Positions 13,601 through 20,390 of a stretch of DNA of 20,521 bases are shown piece after piece. Location: assembly GCA_017477205.1 (NCBI GenBank), contig JAFUXE010000025.1, positions 1 to 20,521 of the forward strand. The letters run 5' to 3'. The notes under the pieces were generated by a model. That model was given only the letters and a program-made list of their open reading frames with translations, ran no database searches and was not told where the DNA came from. Made by a program: the position numbers and the translations under genes. Position 1 is the stretch's first letter, and each line of letters opens with the position of its first letter. This stretch comes from Alloprevotella sp. (GTDB lineage Bacteria; Bacteroidota; Bacteroidia; Bacteroidales; Bacteroidaceae).

Positions 13601-14573
13601 GCCGACAGCTGCCGTCGCCCCGGAGGCATCCTTTCTGCTCACGGGCGCTACGGGCTACCTCGGAGCGCACGTACTCCGAGGGCTTCTGGTGCGCGGTGCC
13701 AAGCGCATCGCCTGCCTCGTACGCACGCCGGAGACGGCGGCCGGTACCGCCCTGCGCGATGCACTCAGCTTCTACTTCGGCAACGCCTACGCGCAGGAGG
13801 CTATGGACGGCGGGCGCATCGTGACATTCCCGGGCGACATATCGGAAAGCGGCACGTGGGAACACGTTCCGGGCGAACACTACGACTGCGTCATCCACTG
13901 CGCGGCGGACGTACGACAGTTTGCACGCGGCACGGCCTTGCAGCAGACGAATGTCGTCGGCACGGAGCAGGCCGTAAACTACTGCCTGCGGACAGGGGCG
14001 ACACTCGTCCACGTATCCACGACCAGCGTGGGCGGCATACTGCCACGCGGCATTGCGGCAAACACCATGCTCAGCGAAGACATGCTCGACATCGGGCAGC
14101 AACTGCCCACCGAGTACGTGCGCACAAAATACGAAGCCGAACGCCTCGTCCGCGAGGCCATACGCGACAAAGGGCTGCGAGCGCGCATCGTCCGCGTGGG
14201 AAACCTCGCCCCGCGCCACGAGGACGGCCGCTTCCAACGCGACGTGGCACGCTGCGGCCTGGTACAACTACTCCTCGCCATGCGCCAGGACGAAACCCTC
14301 GCCCGTGCACTCGGCACGCAGGCGGTGGACTTCTCGCCCGTGGACATGGTGGCGGAAAGGCTCCTGGGCAGCCTCTGCGCCTCTGCCGACGGCACGACGA
14401 GCCACATCTTCAACTGCAAAGCATACACGCTGGCGCAACTTGCACCGCTCATGCAACCCGTCCTGCAAGCGCCGGGACTCCACGCCCTCCCCGTGCCGCA
14501 CGAGGCACTGGCGCTGCTGCGGGACTATGCACCCGTCAGCGTCGCACGGGGAAAGCACTGCTTTGAAATATGA
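10626..14573 (+). CDS. Single-module nonribosomal peptide synthetase, C-A-T-reductase
   Basis: This 1315-residue cytosolic enzyme has four domains. Condensation (about 10-430) starts F-P-L-T-D-A-Q and carries S134-H-A-I-A-D-G140 in place of HHxxxDG, keeping the catalytic second His. Adenylation (about 445-885) has H-T-S-G-S-T-G-R-P-K-G (548-558), Y-G-P-T-E (679-683), Y-R-T-G-D (764-768) and P-S-G-K-V-D (875-880). The carrier domain (about 900-965) has its pantetheine serine S931 in G-G-T-S. The thioester reductase (about 1003-1315) has the NAD(P)H motif G-A-T-G-Y-L-G (1007-1013) and Y1164-x3-K1168. Release should be reductive, giving an aldehyde or alcohol. Only one amino acid is selected, so the condensation domain needs a donor from elsewhere, possibly an acyl group. 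The adenylation domain is shortened before A3. No phosphopantetheinyl transferase, partner module or exporter lies nearby. The condensation motif at residue 10 requires the ATG at 10626. Confidence 0.93.
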   Translation: MNEDATRTHFPLTDAQLGVFLSWSAAPAATAYNLPSCIALGATDPKRLREALLAVVAARPVLHTRFVNVGGEPRQYADMQMPIPVRILRMSDAKARRYIRQGFVRPFQPYGKAPLCRFEILVTPTARFLLTDISHAIADGLTLSRWLLGRDLPDAFAGRTLVPEAADAFRLAEAEQALHDTPAMQEHEAWLMQRFGDATFTCLSHEAPKAGRLLTAEVCLPRRATEAACRRQRLRPEELFLGAFTLAVGKLALTERPAFCLLHHGRTLPGAMRSYGMFVRSLPFAADVSGTLTKPLFFQRLRDAQNDTLLHADYPATRLYAQLGTSPALTFGYQSAAIRESLCLGGETLRAEQLSRKGVRGDLSCTVYVGRQHFHVRMEGGSGLHTKEHLLRLARAVRRAAECLVEEGGRLKDITLCDERERAELLRMAWGRMHPVRGSGSLLPDILAICRTHAAKPAIVDAAGSMSYGELAEAVERRAEAFREMGVREGDLLSVPIARTRAFIVDALAAWRCDAAFCPQAEGTAPQDVSILAHGLPTQGGGTAYVMHTSGSTGRPKGVIISHDALRNLTDFIRRTWPVRTTSRTACHASFAFDAAMEDIFPTLTAGATLYIVPEHLRRDPEGMRAFIRQHAVTGGCYTTSFGLELASQDIVPDYLCLGGERLTRLPLTHARTQTYNTYGPTEFCVDATYHVIDPARRYRDIPIGRPVDNCAAFVTDLHGQLVPRGLPGELWLAGPQMATGYLDDADMTAQKFVRCAFRRGKAYRTGDVVRWNSQDELCFLGRKDRQLKLRGYRIEPAQVEDALLRVEGITAAVVEARRMAGQGAATDERTELCAFFTASRPLRAADIRAQLRPLLPAYMLPTRFMQLDRLPTTPSGKVDVHRLPTPALALTPSKPPRNATERSLCEAFGQVLGTSEAGRTTDFFEAGGTSLMALELVAILKRSGLAVAYGDVFSHPTPARLADVIRKKGATPATARAQAKPKAQNGRPQPLPTAAVAPEASFLLTGATGYLGAHVLRGLLVRGAKRIACLVRTPETAAGTALRDALSFYFGNAYAQEAMDGGRIVTFPGDISESGTWEHVPGEHYDCVIHCAADVRQFARGTALQQTNVVGTEQAVNYCLRTGATLVHVSTTSVGGILPRGIAANTMLSEDMLDIGQQLPTEYVRTKYEAERLVREAIRDKGLRARIVRVGNLAPRHEDGRFQRDVARCGLVQLLLAMRQDETLARALGTQAVDFSPVDMVAERLLGSLCASADGTTSHIFNCKAYTLAQLAPLMQPVLQAPGLHALPVPHEALALLRDYAPVSVARGKHCFEI

Positions 14574-14635
14574 ACGTCCGAGGGAATAAAAACACGATGG
14601 GAACAACACAAATCTATATATAAACACCTGACAAC

Positions 14636-15301
14636 ATGACACAAGAGAACAAACTTTCCGATGAACGCCGTCGGGAAATGGCGTCCGCAATTGCCGCACG
14701 CCTCATGGAGGTCGGCGCCGTGAAACTGCGTCCGCAGGAACCTTTCACGTGGGCCAGCGGATGGCTCTCCCCCATGTATTGCGACAACCGCCAGACCCTC
14801 TCCTACCCCGACCTGCGGGGAATGGTGAAGGAGGGACTGACGGAACTTGCCCGCACGCTCTACCCCGAGGCCGAGGCCATCGCGGGCGTGGCGACGGGCG
14901 CCATCGCGCAAGGTGCCCTGGTGGCCGACGCGCTGGGACTTCCCTTCTGCTACGTGCGTCCGAAGCCGAAGGACCACGGCATGGGCAACCTCATTGAAGG
15001 TCGCATCGCAGAAGGTGCAAAGGTCGTGGTCGTGGAAGACCTCATCTCCACCGGAGGCAGCAGCCTGAAAGCCGTGCAGGCTCTGCGCGATGCAGGATGC
15101 ACCGTCCTGGGCATGGTGGCCAGCTTCACATACGGCTTCCCGCAAGCGCGCGACGCCTTTGCCGAAGCCAGCGTACGCCTGGACACGCTGACGGACTACG
15201 AGGCCGTACTCAACGAGGCCGTGCGCACGGGATTCGTGCAGGCCGACATGCTGGACGTCCTGCGCAGCTGGCGCGAGGACCCCGCAGCCTGGGGAAAGTA
15301 A
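14636..15301 (+). CDS. pyrE: Orotate phosphoribosyltransferase
   Basis: This 221-residue protein is PyrE of UMP biosynthesis, which joins orotate to PRPP to form OMP. The PRPP-binding signature V-V-V-V-E-D-L-I-S-T-G-G-S-S lies at about 132-145. Other family marks are the N-terminal F-T-W-A-S-G-W-L-S-P-M-Y-C-D-N-R and the basic loop V-R-P-K-P-K-D-H-G. Length is normal for the bacterial family, which acts as a cytosolic dimer. It lies 62 bases after the NRPS stop with no clear promoter or terminator between, so it could be read through from it, but a metabolic link is not implied. Its stop is 14 bases from the convergent trkH stop. Confidence 0.96.
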   Translation: MTQENKLSDERRREMASAIAARLMEVGAVKLRPQEPFTWASGWLSPMYCDNRQTLSYPDLRGMVKEGLTELARTLYPEAEAIAGVATGAIAQGALVADALGLPFCYVRPKPKDHGMGNLIEGRIAEGAKVVVVEDLISTGGSSLKAVQALRDAGCTVLGMVASFTYGFPQARDAFAEASVRLDTLTDYEAVLNEAVRTGFVQADMLDVLRSWREDPAAWGK

Positions 15302-15315
15302 AAACGGGGAAAACG

Positions 15316-16773
15316 TCAGCTTTTTCGCCAGAACTCGGGTACGAAGACAAGGAGGACGGCGAAGATCTCCAAACGTCCGGCCAGCATAAGGAATGCGTTG
15401 ATCCACAGCGCACCGTCAGGGTAAGCGGCATAGCTGTCCAGCGGACCTACCATGTAGCCGATGCCCGGGCCGACGTTGGAGAGCGCCGTGATGCAGCACG
15501 ACACGCTGTCGAGCAGGCTGATGCCCATGCACATCATGAGGATTGTCCCCACGAAGGTGAGGGCGAAATAGCAGACAAAGAAGACGAAGATGCTGCGCAC
15601 CAGGTTGTTGTCAATCAGGGTGCCATTGACGCGGATGGGGAACACCGCACGCGGGTGCAGCATACGTCGGAACTCGCGCGTCGTCACCTTCCAGATGGCC
15701 AGCAGGCGCACAATTTTAATACCACCGCTGGTGCTGCCCGCGCACGCACCGATGGCCGTGACGAACATAAGCGGCATCCATAGCCACACGGGCCAGGACA
15801 TGAAGTTCTCCGTCGTGAAGCCGGTCGTCGTCATCAACGCCGTCACGTGGAAGAAGCCCACGCGCAAGGACTCGGGAAGCCCGCGGCCCTGCGACAGGAA
15901 GAGGGACAAGGCACAGAACAGCGCCACGCACGTGAGCAGTCCCACATAGACACGGAACTCGCCGTCGCGCCGCAGGGGACGCAGCCGCCGCTTGACAATG
16001 AGCAGGAACAGGAGTGTGAAGTTGACACCACCGAGGAACATGAAGACGACCACCACCCACTCCAAGGCTGGCGAATGGAACCACGCAATGCTGGCAGCAT
16101 GCGTGGAGGAGCCGCCCGTGGACATGGTGCTCATGGCATGGTTCAGGGCATCGAAAGGTCCCATGCCCGCAAGGTAGTAGGCCACGGCACAGACCGCCGT
16201 CATGACGAAGTAGAGGCCGCCCAGCCAGTGGGCGGTCGTGGCAAAGCGGGGATGGAGTTTGGAAATCTTCAGGCCCGTGGTCTCTGCCGCAAACATCTTC
16301 TGACCGCCCATATCCATCTGCGGAAGCAGAGCTGCCATGAAGAAGATGATGCCGACGCCGCCCACCCAGTGCATCAGGCTGCGCCAGAAAAGGATGGAGT
16401 GCGGGAGGTCGTCGATGCGGCTCAGCGCCGTGGCACCCGTCGTGGTGAAGCCGGACATGGTTTCAAAGAAGGCGGCAGAAGGCCGCGGCTCGGCACCGCT
16501 GAGCAGGAAGGGCAAAGTGCCCACAAAGGAGAAGAGAACCCAGCAGAGCGTCACCACGATGTAACCGTCGCGACGGCCCATCGTCCCGTCGGAGCCGCGG
16601 CCTCCGGCACGCAGCAACAGGCCGAGAACCAAGGCCACAAGTGCACTGAGGCCAAAGGGAAGATAGTCCGACTCGTGGTAGACGATGCCCACGCCAAGGC
16701 AGGCGGTGAGCATGACGGCCTCTACGAAAAGAAGCTGCCCCAGAGCGTTCTGTATGGTTCTATGATTTAACAT
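15316..16773 (-). CDS. trkH: TrkH/KtrB-type potassium uptake channel subunit
   Basis: This 485-residue inner-membrane protein has about ten hydrophobic segments arranged as four pore repeats. Filter-like sequences are visible in each: S-G-F-T-T-T-G-A-T (about 107-115), M-S-T-G-G-S-S (about 217-223), M-T-T-T-G-F-T-T-E-N (about 314-323) and L-S-N-V-G-P-G-I-G (about 431-439). It mediates K+ uptake with a cytoplasmic RCK/TrkA subunit; no trkA gene lies in this window, although one usually adjoins trkH in Bacteroidetes. The frame can be extended to 16863, but the 30 added residues run through the -7 box at 16788-16781, so ATG 16773, giving MLNHRTIQNALGQLLF, is the likely start. The message would then be nearly leaderless. 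Confidence 0.93.
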   Translation of the reverse strand: MLNHRTIQNALGQLLFVEAVMLTACLGVGIVYHESDYLPFGLSALVALVLGLLLRAGGRGSDGTMGRRDGYIVVTLCWVLFSFVGTLPFLLSGAEPRPSAAFFETMSGFTTTGATALSRIDDLPHSILFWRSLMHWVGGVGIIFFMAALLPQMDMGGQKMFAAETTGLKISKLHPRFATTAHWLGGLYFVMTAVCAVAYYLAGMGPFDALNHAMSTMSTGGSSTHAASIAWFHSPALEWVVVVFMFLGGVNFTLLFLLIVKRRLRPLRRDGEFRVYVGLLTCVALFCALSLFLSQGRGLPESLRVGFFHVTALMTTTGFTTENFMSWPVWLWMPLMFVTAIGACAGSTSGGIKIVRLLAIWKVTTREFRRMLHPRAVFPIRVNGTLIDNNLVRSIFVFFVCYFALTFVGTILMMCMGISLLDSVSCCITALSNVGPGIGYMVGPLDSYAAYPDGALWINAFLMLAGRLEIFAVLLVFVPEFWRKS

Positions 16774-16780
16774 GCGGCGG

Positions 16781-16788
16781 CAAAGGTA
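16781..16788 (-). promoter_or_regulatory. -7 box immediately upstream of trkH
   Basis: TACCTTTG followed by C on the minus strand ends seven bases before the ATG at 16773, giving a predicted leader of only a few bases. No convincing -33 element. Confidence 0.5.
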
Positions 16789-16832
16789 TAACATTTTTCC
16801 GAGCTTCTGACACAGGAAATCCGAAAAAGCAC

Positions 16833-16840
16833 TATCTTTG
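16833..16840 (+). promoter_or_regulatory. -7 box for the aminopeptidase P gene
   Basis: TATCTTTG followed by C matches the Bacteroidetes -7 consensus and would give a leader of about 40 bases before the ATG at 16884. It is divergent from the trkH promoter. Confidence 0.55.
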
Positions 16841-16883
16841 CCCCGAGAAACAAATCCTGACACCTAAAAAAACACACATCTAT

Positions 16884-18290
16884 ATGCTATTCTCAAAAGA
16901 AACCTATGTGGAGCGCCGCCGCCGCCTGCGCGAGATGGTGGGCAATGGCCTCATCCTCATCTTCGGCAATAACGAGGCGCCAATGAACTATCCTGCCAAC
17001 ACGTATAAGTTCCGACAGGACAGCTCGTTCCTCTATTTCTTCGCACAGCACCGCGACGGCCTCGTGGGCACCATTGATGCCGATACGGGCACAGAGACGC
17101 TCTACGGCAACGAAATAGACATCGAGGACATCGTATGGTACGGCGAAGTGCAGAGCGTGGGCAACCTGGCTGCCGAGGCTGGCGTGGCCTGCCACGAACC
17201 GATGGCGCGCCTGGCGGAAGCCGTTGACCAGGCCGTCAAGCAGGGACGCCGCGTACACTTCCTGCCGCCCTACCGCCACGACACGATGATTCAAATCCTG
17301 GATTTGCTCCACATCCACCCCTCGCGCCAGCGTGCCGAAGCCAGCCTGCCCCTCATCCAGGCCGTCGTGAAGCTGCGCAGCGTGAAGACGGAGGAGGAAA
17401 TCGCAGAGCTGGAACGCGCGGCGGAGATAGGATATAAGATGCACACGCGGGCGATGGAGCTCTGCCGCCCCGGCATCACGGAACAGCAGATCAGCGGAGA
17501 GATTGGCGGCATTGCCGCAGCCTACGGCTCCATCACGTCCTTCCAGAGCATCGTTTCGCAGCACGGGGAAATCATGCACGGCTACCCCAGCCCCACGCCC
17601 CTGGAGGCCGGACGCCTGCTGCTCTGCGACTGCGGTGCCGAGACAAACGAGCACTACTGCTCGGACAACACGCGCACGACGCCCGTCAGCGGACGCTTCA
17701 CGCAGAAGCAGCGCGACATCTACGACATCGTCGTTGACTGCCACGACCTCGCACTGGACATGGCGAAGCCGGGCGTGCGTTACTGGGACGTACACTTTGG
17801 CGTCTGCCGCCTGATGACGGAACGCCTGAAGGACCTCGGCCTCATGAAGGGCGACACGGAAGCCGCCGTGCGCGCTGGCGCCCACGCCCTCTTCCTGCCC
17901 CACGGCCTCGGCCACATGATGGGCATGGACGTCCACGACATGGAAGGACTTGGGCAGATATACGTGGGCTTCGACGAGGAGACACGCCCCAACCTGGAGC
18001 AGTTCGGCACGAACGCCCTGCGCATGGGACGCCGCCTGGAAGAAGGCTTCGTCGTCACGGACGAACCCGGCATCTACTTCATCCCGCAGCTCATCGACCT
18101 CTGGCGCAAGGAAGGCACGAATGCCGACTTCCTCTGCTTCGACAAGATAGAAGAGTACAAGGACTTCGGAGGCATCCGCATCGAGGACGACGTCCTCGTC
18201 ACGAAGGACGGTTGCCGCTTCCTCGGCAAGGAGCGCATCCCCTACCATGCCGACGACGTGGAGGCTTTCCTCGCAAACCGCAAACAATAA
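16884..18290 (+). CDS. pepP: Xaa-Pro aminopeptidase (aminopeptidase P, M24B)
   Basis: This 468-residue cytosolic metallopeptidase removes the N-terminal residue from peptides with proline in second position. An N-terminal aminopeptidase-P domain (about 1-165) contains P-M-N-Y-P-A-N-T-Y-K-F-R-Q-D-S-S-F-L-Y-F. The C-terminal pita-bread domain carries the five dinuclear-metal ligands: D249 (C-D-C-G-A-E), D261 (S-D-N-T-R-T), H344 (H-G-L-G-H), E394 (T-D-E-P-G) and E434 (I-R-I-E-D-D). All are present, so the enzyme should be active. No signal peptide is seen. The downstream secreted peptidase starts 88 bases later with no intervening terminator U-tract, so the two may form a peptide-degradation unit. 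The symbol is by family. Confidence 0.95.
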   Translation: MLFSKETYVERRRRLREMVGNGLILIFGNNEAPMNYPANTYKFRQDSSFLYFFAQHRDGLVGTIDADTGTETLYGNEIDIEDIVWYGEVQSVGNLAAEAGVACHEPMARLAEAVDQAVKQGRRVHFLPPYRHDTMIQILDLLHIHPSRQRAEASLPLIQAVVKLRSVKTEEEIAELERAAEIGYKMHTRAMELCRPGITEQQISGEIGGIAAAYGSITSFQSIVSQHGEIMHGYPSPTPLEAGRLLLCDCGAETNEHYCSDNTRTTPVSGRFTQKQRDIYDIVVDCHDLALDMAKPGVRYWDVHFGVCRLMTERLKDLGLMKGDTEAAVRAGAHALFLPHGLGHMMGMDVHDMEGLGQIYVGFDEETRPNLEQFGTNALRMGRRLEEGFVVTDEPGIYFIPQLIDLWRKEGTNADFLCFDKIEEYKDFGGIRIEDDVLVTKDGCRFLGKERIPYHADDVEAFLANRKQ

Positions 18291-18321
18291 ACAATAAACA
18301 ATAAACGTTAAACAATAAACA
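18283..18321. repeat. AACAATA simple repeat between the two peptidase genes
   Basis: AACAATAA-type units are repeated about four times, overlapping the last codons and stop of the aminopeptidase P gene, with one interruption at CGTTAA. The repeat is AT-only apart from C and contrasts with the GC-rich flanks. Confidence 0.7.
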
Positions 18322-18339
18322 TTAGCGCCACCCGGAACT

Positions 18340-18352
18340 CCTCCCCCGGAGG
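18340..18352. other. Short GC hairpin upstream of the C1 peptidase gene
   Basis: CCTCC, CCC, GGAGG forms a 5-bp stem with a three-base loop 26 bases before the ATG at 18379. There is no following U-tract, so it is not a standard terminator. It may be an eroded intergenic repeat. Confidence 0.35.
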
Positions 18353-18378
18353 GAGGCGGAAGGGGGCCACCCAACAAC

Positions 18379-19542
18379 ATGAGAAAAATCCTTTTCGCTG
18401 CCTTTGCAGCCCTCTCGCTCTCCACATTTGCACAGAGCGAAAGCCCCAAGTTCACACCCGTGAAGGAAAACCCCATCACGAGCATCAAGGACCAGCACCG
18501 TAGCGGCACCTGCTGGAGCTACAGCGGCCTCGGCTTCTTCGAGGCAGAGCTCCTCCGCCTTGGTAAGGGCGAGTTCGACCTCTGCGAAAGCTTCGTCGTA
18601 GAACACACCTACATGGACCGCGCTGACCGCGCCGTACGCACCCACGGCGACGTTTCCTTCGCCAACGGAGGCTCCTTCTACGACGTCCTCTACTGCCTCA
18701 AGAAGTACGGCATCGTTCCCGAAGGCACCATGCCCTTCCCCGGCAGCCTCTACGGCGACAGCCTCTTCAACTTCCAGGAGCTCGACCCCATCATGAACGG
18801 CTACGTCAAGAGCATCGCCAAGAGCGAAGCCAAGAAGATACCCCTCAGCTGGAAAAAGGAATTCGCCTTCATCCTGGAAAACTACTTCGGCCCCTACCCC
18901 ACCTCCTTTGAGTACAAAGGCCAGACCTACACCCCCGAGAGCTTCCGCGACATGCTTGGCCTCAACCTCGACGACTACGTAAGCCTCACGAGCTACACCC
19001 ACGAGCCTTTCTACGAGCCCTTCATCCTCGAAATCCAGGACAACTGGCGCTGGGGAAGCAGCTATAACCTCCCCCTCGACGAGTTCATGGAAGTTATGGA
19101 GAGCGCCGTGCGCAACGGCTACTGCTTCGCATGGGGTGCCGATGTCAGCGAAAAGGGCTTCAGCCGCAAGGGCATTGCCACCGTTCCCGCCAAAGAGTAC
19201 AAGAACGACATGAGCGGCAGCGACGCTGCCCGCTGGACCGGCACCAACGGCAAGGAAGTGCAGGCTGCCGACTCCAAGGACGAAGCCGTCATCACGCAGG
19301 AAATGCGCCAGCGCGGCTACGACAACTGGGAAACCACCGACGACCACGGCATGGTCATCTACGGACTGGCCAAGGACGAAACGGGCAAGGAATACTTCAT
19401 GGTAAAGAACAGCTGGGGTGAGTACGGCACCTACAAGGGCGTGTTCTACGCCTCCAAGCCCTACGTCGCCTACAAGACCATGAACATCCTCATCAACAAG
19501 AACGCCATTCCCAAGCCCATCCGCAAGAAGCTCGGCATCTAA
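18379..19542 (+). CDS. Secreted C1-family cysteine peptidase (PepC / bleomycin-hydrolase type)
   Basis: The 387-residue protein begins with a signal peptide (MRKILFAAFAALSLSTFAQ). The papain-like active site is complete: Q39 for the oxyanion hole, C45 in S-G-T-C-W-S-Y-S, H323 in D-D-H-G-M-V-I-Y-G and N344 in V-K-N-S-W-G. Spacing and flanks (G-G-S-F-Y-D-V, then Y-T-H-E-P-F-Y-E-P-F) match the bleomycin-hydrolase/aminopeptidase C branch. In that branch the C-terminus can occupy the active site and give aminopeptidase specificity; here it ends K-K-L-G-I. The E. coli-type and yeast enzymes are cytosolic, whereas Bacteroidales copies such as this carry a signal peptide and should act in the periplasm. 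It follows the aminopeptidase P gene on the same strand. Confidence 0.92.
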   Translation: MRKILFAAFAALSLSTFAQSESPKFTPVKENPITSIKDQHRSGTCWSYSGLGFFEAELLRLGKGEFDLCESFVVEHTYMDRADRAVRTHGDVSFANGGSFYDVLYCLKKYGIVPEGTMPFPGSLYGDSLFNFQELDPIMNGYVKSIAKSEAKKIPLSWKKEFAFILENYFGPYPTSFEYKGQTYTPESFRDMLGLNLDDYVSLTSYTHEPFYEPFILEIQDNWRWGSSYNLPLDEFMEVMESAVRNGYCFAWGADVSEKGFSRKGIATVPAKEYKNDMSGSDAARWTGTNGKEVQAADSKDEAVITQEMRQRGYDNWETTDDHGMVIYGLAKDETGKEYFMVKNSWGEYGTYKGVFYASKPYVAYKTMNILINKNAIPKPIRKKLGI

Positions 19543-19577
19543 GCCGAACGACCCGGAACGGGCCACATCAGAACATC

Positions 19578-19624
19578 GCGCTGGCGGGGCAGGATTCAAA
19601 AAAAATCCCAAAACCCGCCAGCGC
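19578..19624 (+). terminator. Large stem-loop after the C1 peptidase gene
   Basis: GCGCTGGCGGG (19578-19588) pairs perfectly with CCCGCCAGCGC (19614-19624), with an inner GGATT/AATCC stem enclosing an A-run. It is followed only by ATTTGG, so it lacks a full U-tract. It lies 35 bases after the stop codon and probably serves as a terminator. Confidence 0.65.
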
Positions 19625-19625
19625 A

Positions 19626-19657
19626 TTTGGAAGTAACGAAAGAAATCGCTACTTTTG
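19626..19657 (+). promoter_or_regulatory. Promoter of the tRNA gene
   Basis: TTTG (19626-19629), 20 bases, then TACTTTTG (19650-19657) is an ideal Bacteroidetes promoter. Transcription should begin near 19662, about 25 bases before the tRNA. The -33 box begins two bases after the preceding stem-loop. Confidence 0.85.
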
Positions 19658-19686
19658 CACCGCACATCTCTTCATTGTCGTGCATT

Positions 19687-19760
19687 GGACTTGTAGCTCA
19701 GTTGGTTAGAGCAACAGACTCATAATCTGGAGGTCCTAGGTTCAAGCCCTAGCTGGTCCA
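19687..19760 (+). tRNA. tRNA with CAT anticodon (elongator tRNA-Met, or tRNA-Ile2)
   Basis: The 74-nt cloverleaf begins GGACTTG and ends CTGGTCC plus discriminator A; CCA is not encoded. The D arm is GCTC/GAGC, the anticodon loop CTCATAA, and the T arm CTAGG-TTCAAGC-CCTAG. It lacks the three G-C pairs in the anticodon stem and the 1-72 mismatch expected for initiator tRNA. A CAT anticodon can be elongator Met or lysidine-modified Ile2, which sequence alone does not settle. A T6-T67 and an A27-G43 mispair are visible. Its 3' end is a plausible integration site for the recombinase downstream. Confidence 0.92.
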
Positions 19761-19785
19761 CACTGAAAAACTACTGATTAAAAGG

Positions 19786-19815
19786 CACTTACAGGAAGAA
19801 TGTAGGTGTTTTTTT
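19786..19815 (+). terminator. Terminator after the tRNA
   Basis: CACTTACA (19786-19793) pairs with TGTAGGTG (19801-19808) with one G-T pair, and a T-run follows directly. It lies 25 bases beyond the tRNA. Confidence 0.85.
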
Positions 19816-19876
19816 CTGTTTTTAGTACGCCGCCCAAGAGTTCCCGTTCATCATTTTCAGCGCATTTTTAACATCT

Positions 19877-19898
19877 GGTTGACCGCAGGTTGACCGCA
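19877..19898 (+). repeat. Tandem GGTTGACCGCA direct repeat before the integrase
   Basis: GGTTGACCGCA occurs twice in succession (19877-19887 and 19888-19898), ending 13 bases before the integrase ATG. It may be an arm-type recombinase or regulator site. The same GTTGAC hexamer forms the spaced set at 760-895. Confidence 0.7.
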
Positions 19899-19911
19899 AA
19901 ATGAGAATGAT

Positions 19912-20390
19912 ATGCTGACAATTAAGGCAGAAGTTCAAGGAGACCGTAGGCGCAAAGACGGAACCTACAACGTGAAAATCAGGTTTACGAAGGGCAAGGT
20001 GGTAAAGCGCATATCCACCAACCTATTCGCAACGGAAGCAGACCTCACACAAAAGTTAAAGTTCAAAGAGAGTTCCAACATCAAGCAAGAGGCGGACAGA
20101 CTTGTACTGCATTATCGTACACAGTTAGCCGCCTTGGGAATAGATGTTGAGGGGCTTGAACTTAATGAGATTGTATGCCGACTGCTGAACAAAGACGAGG
20201 CAGAGCGACCAATAGACTTCATTGCGTTTAGTCGGGAGTGGATAGGGCAAACAACGATAAAGGGCAAAGACAACTACTCCATTGCCTTAAACTCGTTCGT
20301 CCGCTTCATTGGTAGAGAGGAATTGAACATAAAGTTGATTACCGTTGAACTGTTGGAGCAGTACCGGGACTATCTAATAAAACGTGAGTT
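19912..20390 (+). pseudogene. Tyrosine recombinase (integrase), 5' fragment interrupted by an IS
   Basis: From ATG 19912 the frame gives an arm-DNA-binding-like N-terminus, M-L-T-I-K-A-E-V-Q then D-G-T-Y-N-V-K-I-R-F-T-K-G-K. A SAM-like core-binding domain follows, ending near I-T-V-E-L-L-E-Q-Y-R-D-Y-L. This layout is usual for Bacteroidetes tyrosine integrases of mobile elements. The catalytic domain (R, H-x-x-R, Y) is not in the window. The frame stays open to the window edge, but from about 20401 the opposite strand encodes the C-terminus of an IS982-like transposase, so the later residues are very probably IS sequence. The break falls between about 20380 and 20400. The gene starts 151 bases after the tRNA, is AT-richer than the core chromosome, and points away from the tRNA, as expected for an element integrated at the tRNA 3' end. 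Confidence 0.75.

Noticed and set aside
10479..14267. Very long antisense open frame (about 1260 codons) opposite the NRPS gene
   Set aside because: High-GC coding sequence often leaves the opposite strand open. The translation has no recognisable domain, whereas the plus strand has four complete NRPS domains.
16774..16863. Extended N-terminus of TrkH
   Set aside because: The added residues run through the promoter box and are not hydrophobic or family-like.
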